A stretch of DNA of 64,000 nt from Pollenia angustigena (taxonomy: Eukaryota; Arthropoda; Insecta; Diptera; Polleniidae), in contig OV884057.1 in the NCBI GenBank assembly GCA_930367215.1, positions 247,406,830 through 247,470,829 on the forward strand, given 5' to 3'. This document shows positions 56,596 to 64,000 of this stretch, in pieces (positions within the stretch are counted from its first letter, which is position 1; each line of letters opens with the position of its first letter). The notes under the pieces were generated by a model. It ran no database searches, was not told the origin of the DNA, and was given only the letters and a program-made list of their open reading frames with translations. Made by a program: the position numbers and the translations under genes.

Positions 56596-56943
56596 CATGG
56601 TGAAATAAACAGGTGGCAGCGCTAAGACAGATGACGATTTTTTGCTCTTGCATTGTTTGTCTAGGTTTATGTCAAAGTTTTGTTTATGTTTGCAAAAAGT
56701 CCACGTTTTGCGCTGTGATTATTATATTTTATTGAAGTTTTTGATAATTTTAAATTAAAATAAATAAGATATTGACCATTATTAAATAAAAATTGACTAA
56801 AAAATTATTTATTTCATCACGTTCAGCGGCACGCTTTGATTTTTGTTAAAAGTATTTTTTGACGTAAACGGTGATATAACTTCCATTTTTGTTGTAATGT
56901 TGTATTTGTTGCCATAACGATGCCACCTGCTTATTCCACCATG
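56596..56943. mobile_element. hAT-like MITE with perfect 8 bp duplication
   Basis: Ends CATGGTGAAATAAACAGGTG and CACCTGCTTATTCCACCATG (one mismatch each way) are flanked by GGTGTAAC on both sides (56588-56595, 56944-56951). 348 bp, no coding. Inner words GGCAGCG/CGATGCC continue the inverted repeat. Confidence 0.85.
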
Positions 56944-56969
56944 GGTGTAACGAAATTTTATAATTTTAA

Positions 56970-57240
56970 CACGGACAGCAATATTCGTGTTTCGCTCTCT
57001 TATTCATGTTTCGCGCCCCAAACATGATTGAAACGATTTGTTTCCCCATACAAAATTTTGTGAGCGAAACAGGTCGTTTCATTTTGAAACAGGCTTATAC
57101 CATGTTCACACGGACAGCAATATTCGTGTTTCGCTCTCTTATTCCTGTTTCGCGCCCCAAACATGATTGAAACGACTTGTTTCCCCATACAAAATTTTGA
57201 GAGCGAAACAGGTCGTTTCATTTTGAAACAGGCTGCGAAA
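56970..57240. repeat. Direct duplication, 139 bp period
   Basis: ACGGACAGCAATATTCGTGT starts at 56971 and 57110. Both units run on through TTTCGCGCCCCAAACATGAT and GAGCGAAACAGGTCGTTTCA with few differences. Each unit also repeats TGTTTCGC/GCGAAACA words in inverted sense, so it can fold. Confidence 0.85.
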
Positions 57241-57860
57241 CAGGAAAAATGTACTATCATCTCTAATTTTGATAACATTTATCGTTAGTTTATCTGAACT
57301 AGCTCTCAAAAACAATCAAAACTAAGAAAAAAACCAAATAAAAATTGATGTTTAATAAAATGAAGTGATAATTATAACATAATAATATCAATAAAAGTGT
57401 TAAATAATATGTATATGTTTAAGTTTTATTTACTTTTTTTTATCTATTTAAAAAAAATCACACTAACAACACAAAAAAAATGTCAAAATGAAACAGGAAT
57501 GAATCGTATGAACAGCATGTTTGGCAAACTAGTTTGAATGAGCGAAACGAGTCGTTTATAACGTCGTATGAACATAGCATTACAGGAAAAATGTACTATC
57601 ATCTCCAATTTTGATAACATTTATCGTTAGTTTATCTGAACTAGCTCTCAAAAAAAATCAAAACAAAGAAAAAAACCAAATAAAAATTGATGTTTAATAA
57701 AATAAAGTGGTAATTATAACATAATAATATCAATAAAAGTGTTAAATAATATAAGTTTAAGTTTTATTTACTTTTTTATCTATTTAAAAAAACAGGAATG
57801 AATCGTATGAACATCATGTTTGGCAAAGTAGTTTCAAAAAGCGAAAGGAGGGGTTTATAA
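57241..57860. repeat. Direct duplication, 342 bp period
   Basis: CAGGAAAAATGTACTATCAT starts at 57241 and 57583. The units agree through TTATCTGAACTAGCTCTCAA, AATTGATGTTTAATAAAAT and AATCGTATGAACA, with small deletions in the second. Confidence 0.85.
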
Positions 57861-58690
57861 CGTCGCACAGTGGTATTTTTTTGGCAAAGTCTTTTTTTTT
57901 ACAGTTATTTTTTAGAAATCTTATGATGCAATTCTGTAGAGAAGTGTTTCATTAGTAGAAAACCATGATTTGTTTTCGAAAAAAATAAAATTTTGTATAA
58001 AAAAGAGTGTGGTAAAGTTATCTAAATATTATACAACGAAAACTGATGAAAATTTTACTACATTTCAGTTGTTTATACAATAAATATGGTTTAACTCCGA
58101 ATAGTTTTAGAGCATTCTTATTAAAATATAGTATTTTAAATTTAATAGGAAAGAAAAATTATTTAAATTACATATACATATAGTTTAAGAGATCTGAGCA
58201 AATCAAAATGACTCCAAAAAATTTAGCATTTGCAGTTTTCATTAGAAAAAAAATAAGTTAGCTCGGTCTACCTCCGTGTTAGTACTACTACTAAATTAAC
58301 GTTTGGAATATTTTCTTTCATTTTATGTAAAAAAATTCTGCGACTTTTTGCGATCGCTGAACAAACTTATAAATTTTGTGATAAAATTTACGTATTTTTT
58401 GTGAATATTTACAATAAATTGCAATGCATATTTACAGTAAAAGGTTTTGTATACTTTTAGGCTTTTACTTTTTAATAAGTGATTGACAGCAATATCGAAA
58501 AAGTGCATAACAAAAAAAGAAAAACAAAACCATATGATTATTTGAAATAATAATATATGTATGCCAAAAAAAGTTTAAGAAAACTATTAAATCTAACTAA
58601 TTTTTAAAATGGGTTTCTTTTGTGTTTCATATAGTGAATTGTGCAAGGAACTTATAAATTGCAATAATAATGTGGATTTATTAACTGATT
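57861..58690. other. Non-coding, nothing recognised
   Basis: No supported feature. Confidence 0.35.
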
Positions 58691-58692
58691 TC

Positions 58693-59040
58693 ATTTTGGG
58701 TTCTATGGGCGGTGGGTGGAGGGCGTGGCCAATTTTGATTAAACTTTATATTTTTCTTAATTGAGCTAAATGAAGGCTCAGAGCAAAATTTAAAAAACTT
58801 TGGGCCAAAAAAAATTTTGGGTTCTATGGGTGGTGTGTGGAGGGCGTGGCCAATTTTGATGAAACTTTATTTTTTATTTAATTGAGCTAAATAAAGGCTC
58901 AGAGCAAAATTTCAAAAACTTTGGGCCAAAAAAATTTTGGGTTCTATGGGCGGTGGGTGGAGGGCGTGGCGAATTTTGATGAAACTTTACATTTTTCTTA
59001 ACTGAGTTAACCAAAGGCTCAGAGCAAAATTTCAACATTC
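58693..59040. repeat. 120-121 bp tandem repeat, three units
   Basis: ATTTTGGGTTCTATGGG starts at 58693, 58814 and 58934. Each unit continues GGTG.GTGGAGGGCGTGGC, AATTTTGAT.AAACTTTA and AAGGCTCAGAGCAAAATTT. The units are close to one another and unrelated to other repeats in the window. Confidence 0.9.
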
Positions 59041-60116
59041 TACGAGCACTCCTTATATTTTTTGCCAAACATTGTATGGACAAATTCCTCTGTGCGTCGT
59101 ATGAACATAGCATTACCTACGGGTTAAACTGTAATGTATTTTACTCTATCGATTGCTGACAGTTAATTCAAAACATTAATAAAAATACAAATGTTGCCAT
59201 ATTTTAAAAGAAAACTTAAAGAAAAAACACGTAGGTAACGTAAACGTTAAAATTACCAAAATAGTTTTACCGGATAGGTAAAGATAACTGTTAGGTACGA
59301 ACACGACCAGATATCTGTTTGTAGAAATTACGGGCATGATGAGACAAAATAGTGATAAAATGCCAATGAAACGTAAAAATATTGACCTAAAAAATAACAT
59401 TAGATACTCAAATCCAATCTTTCGAGTTAAAACAACCTTTCCGCAAAACGATCTATTAACTTCCTAATTTTTCAATATCAAATATGCACTTAATTAACCA
59501 TCAATAAAAGATTTTATTTTTCATAAATACAAAATCCTCTTTTCTCCGAAAAATTTTAATTTAATGCAATTAGCTTAGTTTTTATTAAACAATACATTTA
59601 TTTTTGTATTATTCATATACCGCCGCCACCCACTGTTTAATTTTGATTATTACTAAATTAATTGATTATGAACAATGGAAGCATCCACTTAAATATTTTG
59701 TTGTAATTGTTTCAATAATGTTAATAAATAATATGTATAAAAAAATACAAATTCCAAAATCATTTGATTGAAAACATTTAACAGCGGGATAGAAAATGCA
59801 TTTAAATTATATATAAATTCAATCAATAATGGATCGAAATTTTATAAACAAAATTTGATTTTCAATGATTCGAAATATAAAAAAAGTTGGTACTTTTATA
59901 AGCCAAATTAGTAGTTTTAAAGAATTATTTTATCTCTAAATAAGAAAAGAAATTGGGGAGAAAATTAGGCTGAAGCCAGTAATTTAAATTTTTGTATGCA
60001 AAAAGGCATGCGGGTTAGAAGAACCTTTATTTACCTTCGCCTTCAAAATACAAAATCATGCCTGTTTCCCAAGCAATAAAGTTTTAATTTAAATGGCAGT
60101 CATATAAATAGAGGAA
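59041..60116. other. Non-coding, nothing recognised
   Basis: No supported feature. TCGTATGAACATAGCATTAC at 59096-59115 echoes the edge of the duplication at 57566-57583. Confidence 0.35.
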
Positions 60117-60417
60117 TTATTCAAAGGCTGTAGGAAAAATCGCCCAAAGAAAAATGGCCCAAAAAAATAAATGAAAAATCGCCCAAAAAAATTGCATGTA
60201 AAATTGGGCCTGGATTCATATGAAAAGTGACCCAAACTTTTTGGGCTATTTTTCGGTTTTATTGGGTGATTTTTCGTTTTTTAAATTTGGTGATTTTTCA
60301 TTATGAAAAATCACCCAAAAATATTATATGAAAAATAGCCAATTTTTTCGGGCCATTTTTCATTTTTAAAATTTCGTTAAAATCTAACATACTATTTGTC
60401 TAAATCATGCATTATTA

Positions 60418-61090
60418 CACTGAAAGAATTTTCTTCGCAATACCAATGAATTTTGACATCAATCTCATGAAAAATTACATTAAAAAGGAACAGCGCTTCG
60501 TTGGATCAATGAAACCTGTTTTATTCAAATGTATTTAATGAAACATTACATTAGATCTATGAATATTATTCATTGGATGAATACTTTCAATAAAGTAAAA
60601 AAAAATTTTTTTTTTTTTTTAATTATTTTATTTTTTTTTATTTTTTTTTCTGTCTCTGGCGGGAATCGATCCCGCAACCTCGGTGCTGATAGACTGATGG
60701 TCTACCGGAGTAGTGCAGTTTTTGGATAAAAAAACTATGTTTTTACTCAATTAAGATCGTAAATATGAGATTAAATTGTCCATAACAACAATAACAACGT
60801 TGATTGCAAGTTTTTGGTTCATACATATAATGACATTTTTCATTGTCATAATGAAAATTTAAATTTATGAAAGCGTTATTGAAATATGTTGCTTTTACAA
60901 AAAAAAATTTTTGATTTCATAAATTTAATGGCATACTACATGAGATGTATTAAATAATTTAATCTTACATTGTTTGATTAACAATTAAACATTTTTTTAA
61001 GGAAACTATAATTTTGTGTTAATTTATGAATATAGTTATGTTTGTATGTTGTTTTTTTATGTGTATGTATGAAGCATTTTTCTTTCAGTG
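60418..61090. mobile_element. Mariner-type MITE inside the foldback element
   Basis: CACTGAAAGAATTTTCTTC at the left and AAGCATTTTTCTTTCAGTG at the right are inverted ends with TA on both sides. The foldback copy at 16671-17625 reads without a break at this point (complement ATTATTACTTTACGTCGAAT), which confirms the insertion and the TA duplication. Confidence 0.85.
60605..60720 (-). mobile_element. tRNA-derived SINE, copy 3
   Basis: The minus strand reads CGGTAGACCATCAGTCTATC, AGCACCGAGGTTGCGGGATC, then GATTCCCGCCAGAGACAG and a long A-rich tail (the T run at 60605-60650). It belongs to the family at 44455-44609, but the body after CAGAGAC is missing. The B box is GGATCGATTCC, one base off. 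Confidence 0.7.
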
Positions 61091-61996
61091 TACTATACGT
61101 CGAATTCCTAAATGTTATTTATTGCGAAAAGGTGGCATGTCATAACGTCTAGTGTCATAGTGTCCGTGGACAAACTCGAAAGCATAGCTTTGATAAAACA
61201 AGTACCGGCTTCGCTAACTAAAGCTTATCTTCACAGCCGGCCTTCGGCCGGTGGCATGGATTTTCTCCTCTATAGTATAACAAAAATCGGCATCGCTTAC
61301 CAAAGGTGCTCTGCATAGCCGGCCTTCGGCCGGGCGCAACGATTTTCTCGTCTATGGTATAGCAAATACTGGCTTCGCTAACTAAAGCTTATCTGCGAAG
61401 TCGGCCTTCGTTCGGAAACAAGACAGATTTAAGAAGCTTTACTTGGCGCAACCGGTACTTGTTATACCATAAAGGAAAAAATCCTTGCGCCCACCCAAAG
61501 GCCGTCTGCGCAGATAAGCTTTAGTTAGCGAAGCCGGTCTTTTTTATATCACAGAGGAGAAAATCCTTGCGCACGGCCGAAGGCCGGCTATGCAGAGAAG
61601 CTTTAGTTAGCATAGCCGGTTTTTGTTATACCATAGAGTAGAAAATCCTTGCGCCCGGCCGAAGGCCGGCTATGCCTAAAGAGTGCACAAAGTTTGGCGT
61701 AGGGCTCAAATAAGTATTACTGTCCATACTGCCGCGCAGCTGTTGAAGATACAATGCAATTTTTTATATAAAACTTACATTTGTATGTTACTAAATTTAT
61801 ATGAATAATAAACACTGCTTTGCAATTGGGTAATTTTTAATTTTTTTTTGGGAAAAAATTTGTTTTTTCTTTTTGGGTAATTTTTTATTTTGAGCCCTTT
61901 TCCGTTTCTTTTGGGCCAAATTTCATATTTAAGTTTTTGGGTCATTTTTCATGTTATTTTGGGCGATTCTTCATTTGGGCGATATTTCCTGCAGCC

Positions 61997-63636
61997 TTGT
62001 TCAAAACATATAAATATGTAAATCTGATTTCAACATCTACAATAAAATGCCAGCAGAACAGATCGGAAGGCACTTTATTATTATTATTCTGTCCTGTGGT
62101 TCCTATAAGGAACAAAGGGCCACATCGGAAGGCACTGATATCTTATATATAAATCAGGAAAGGCAAAACAGCTAAGAACACTTTCCGCCTCGGTTTGTCA
62201 ACCCATTTGAACAAAAAATACACCATTTAAAGGTATAAAAAGGATAAATTCGGTTATCTTATATGTCCGAAAATGAATGGGATAAACAAATTTAATACTT
62301 ATCGTTGTTCATTATAAAAATAAGCGGACAGGTGTCTGGTAATTTTTTGAAATTCTGCCTTTTTAGGGAGTAAGCGATTAAAAACCTGTATTTTGGAACC
62401 AATTTTTAAACCAATAAATATGAAAAAAATTATATTAGATTAGTAACTGATCTAAAAAAATAAAAACTTGGTACCTTTTTCAAATTCAAATCGTATCTAT
62501 TTTTGTAATCTTTTTTACAAAAATTTTCCTTTTGATACTTCAATGGGGAGAAAAAATTATCCAAAAGAGGAAATAATGGAAATTAAATTTCTTTCTTTTA
62601 CTTTTCGGTGCTGCCTGTGATAATTTTTTATTTTTTTTTTAAATATTGAACCTAGTTAAAAACATTAAATTATAGGTGCAGGGTCTTGAGTGAATGAGAA
62701 CCAATAAGATGAAAAAATTTGGTACATACTTTTTTGTTCTTCAACTGGTACTTGATGAGTTTTCATTATTTTGGGCCTAGAGCCATGAAATTTAAGATGC
62801 ATGGTTCTGAGTGAATTTGAAAATGTAAAAGGGATATTTTTGATACTTTTCCGTTCTAGAACTGAAACTTTTTTTTAATTTCGTTAATATTGGACCAAGA
62901 AATATAAAATTACATATGCAATGTCCTGAATGGATGCGAATCTATAAAAGGTTAATTTTTGGAAACATAAATTTAAATTTGCCAGGTCCTAATTGAATGA
63001 GAATCTATAAGAAGGGGTTTTTTTTGATACTTTTTCGTTCTTTAACTGGTACTTTTGAATTTTTTTTTTAATAATGAACCTAGAAACATATAATCCATCC
63101 AGAGAGATTGAGAAACTATAAAAGGAGACTTGTTGGTACTTTTTTGCCTTTCAATTGGTACTTTTTGATTTTTTTTGATAATTGAACTTACAAAATTAAA
63201 TGAAACATTCACGGCCGTAAACGGAAGATAAGAAATAGACCGGAGGTTGGTCCCGCGCCAAATCGATCTACTAATAGGGCCCATACACAATACCATCATG
63301 ATTGTACAATCAAGTGATTGTGCAATTAAGCTTAAAGCACACAACACACCAGCATGCTGGTACAAAATTCATTTTTTACCAAAAATTGTGTGGAAAATGT
63401 TGTAATGAATAACAATAATAACAAAATGAAAACGAATAAGGAGTAAAAAAAACGTTGTAGCGCCGCTATATTAATGTATTTAATTATTATATACTAATTT
63501 ACACTTATTCGAATTACAATACAATATTGACTTACTATGATTTTATTTATTTACTTATGGATTTACCTAATTAATTTGAATTTGAATTTAACGGTCTGTA
63601 ATAAAAGACATTTACTTTTGTTTAAATACAACCCTG
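61997..63636. repeat. Decayed tandem array and intergenic DNA
   Basis: From about 62400 to 63190 the words GGTACTTTT, TTTTTCGTTCTTCAACTGG, GAATGAGAATCTATAA and ATTGAACCTAGAAACAT return every roughly 125 bp (near 62650, 62780, 62900, 63030) with heavy divergence. Nothing is recognised on either side of the array. Confidence 0.5.
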
Positions 63637-63984
63637 TGTTGTGAGTGACATATGTTTATAGTTTGAGAGTCAATTGTAGTTTGTATAATCGCTTATTTTG
63701 TTTTATGCTGTATTCTTATTAAACTTAGATGTAAGAATTTTGTTAAATAAAAATCACTCTGAATTTAGCTTTCGAGCAGTAAAGACCTCCTCGGCTTTTC
63801 TTTAAAACTTACATAAAATATAAACATTAAAAACCCCAACTAACCCTTGTGGACTAAAGGCCCTTGTGGACGTTGGATAAGTCTAGGAACCGAAGCTGAC
63901 CTAAGTGTCTCTTCAGAGCCAGACTATAATCAAAAACTCATAAAATAATAAAATAATAAAAACATAAATTAGCTCCCAGCTACA
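63637..63984 (+). mobile_element. Probable 5' LTR of an LTR retrotransposon
   Basis: It starts TGTTGTGAGTGACATATG and ends in CA directly before a primer binding site. AATAAA (63746-63751) followed by a pyrimidine- and GC-richer stretch fits the R region and polyadenylation. Length about 348 bp. The start is chosen from the TG..CA rule only, because the second LTR and the target duplication lie outside the window. A gypsy-type element is likely from the primer tRNA. Confidence 0.6.
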
Positions 63985-63985
63985 T

Positions 63986-63998
63986 TGGCGCCCAACGT
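63986..63998 (+). other. Primer binding site, tRNA-Lys type
   Basis: TGGCGCCCAACGT is the complement of the 3' end (with CCA) of insect tRNA-Lys(CUU). It begins one base after the CA that ends the LTR, as expected for priming of minus-strand DNA. Confidence 0.75.
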
Positions 63999-64000
63999 AA

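Larger units (their letters stand above)
60126..61996. mobile_element. Second foldback (FB-like) element, 9 bp duplication with one change
   Basis: The ends GGCTGTAGGAAAAATCGCCC and GGGCGATATTTCCTGCAGCC are flanked by TTATTCAAA (60117-60125) and TTGTTCAAA (61997-62005). It has the same arms and core repeats as 16671-17625. The core (61195-61680) has the CCGGCCTTCGGCCGG units first in one and then in the other direction. A mariner-type MITE is inserted at 60418-61090. Confidence 0.85.

Overview
The window looks like AT-rich, repeat-laden intergenic DNA from a higher fly (Diptera, probably a calyptrate such as a blow fly or house fly relative). The evidence is a Wnt gene almost identical in its core to Drosophila Wnt4, short 62-69 bp introns with GT..AG ends, and a dense load of insect-type transposons. 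No prokaryotic features are present, and genes are sparse.

Host genes. (1) Minus strand, 52623-53732: the last three coding exons of a Wnt4 (Wnt9-class) orthologue. The N-terminal exon(s) lie further right and were not found. (2) An inverted pair of unrecognised secreted-protein genes points away from each other: a 702-residue gene on the minus strand (30995-28824) and a shortened 329-residue paralogue on the plus strand (35864-36916). Both have a tiny signal-peptide exon, a 63 bp phase-2 intron, a conserved RSKR processing site and a shared TATA-like box. The duplicated arms are about 1.4-1.6 kb and are separated by about 4.2 kb holding a 470 bp satellite array. (3) Two spliced exons (23856-23780 and 22377-22022, minus) of an unrecognised acidic protein. 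Splice signals and phase fit, and its intron is loaded with transposons.

Layout. 1-15 kb: retrotransposon and mariner remnants, foldback elements, a SINE. 15.9-17.7 kb: a hAT element with a foldback element inside it. 18-28.7 kb: small TIR elements, the spliced acidic gene and two copies of one hAT MITE. 28.8-37 kb: the secreted-protein pair and the satellite. 37-42 kb: degraded repeats. 43.5-45.4 kb: a four-level nest (TIR element > mariner > element with 9 bp duplication > SINE). 46.7-48.4 kb: a TIR element with an unrecognised coding fragment. 52-54 kb: Wnt4. 54-63 kb: several independent tandem repeats and a second large foldback element, itself interrupted by a mariner MITE that carries a SINE. 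63.6-64 kb: a probable LTR followed by a tRNA-Lys-type primer binding site, running off the window.

Many insertions still show exact target duplications (8 bp for hAT, 9 bp for foldback, TA for mariner, TTA for Harbinger-like), so boundaries are given to the base where possible. The most unusual items are a perfect 123 bp inverted-repeat element whose loop is a tRNA-like Pol III promoter, and the secreted-protein inverted pair.
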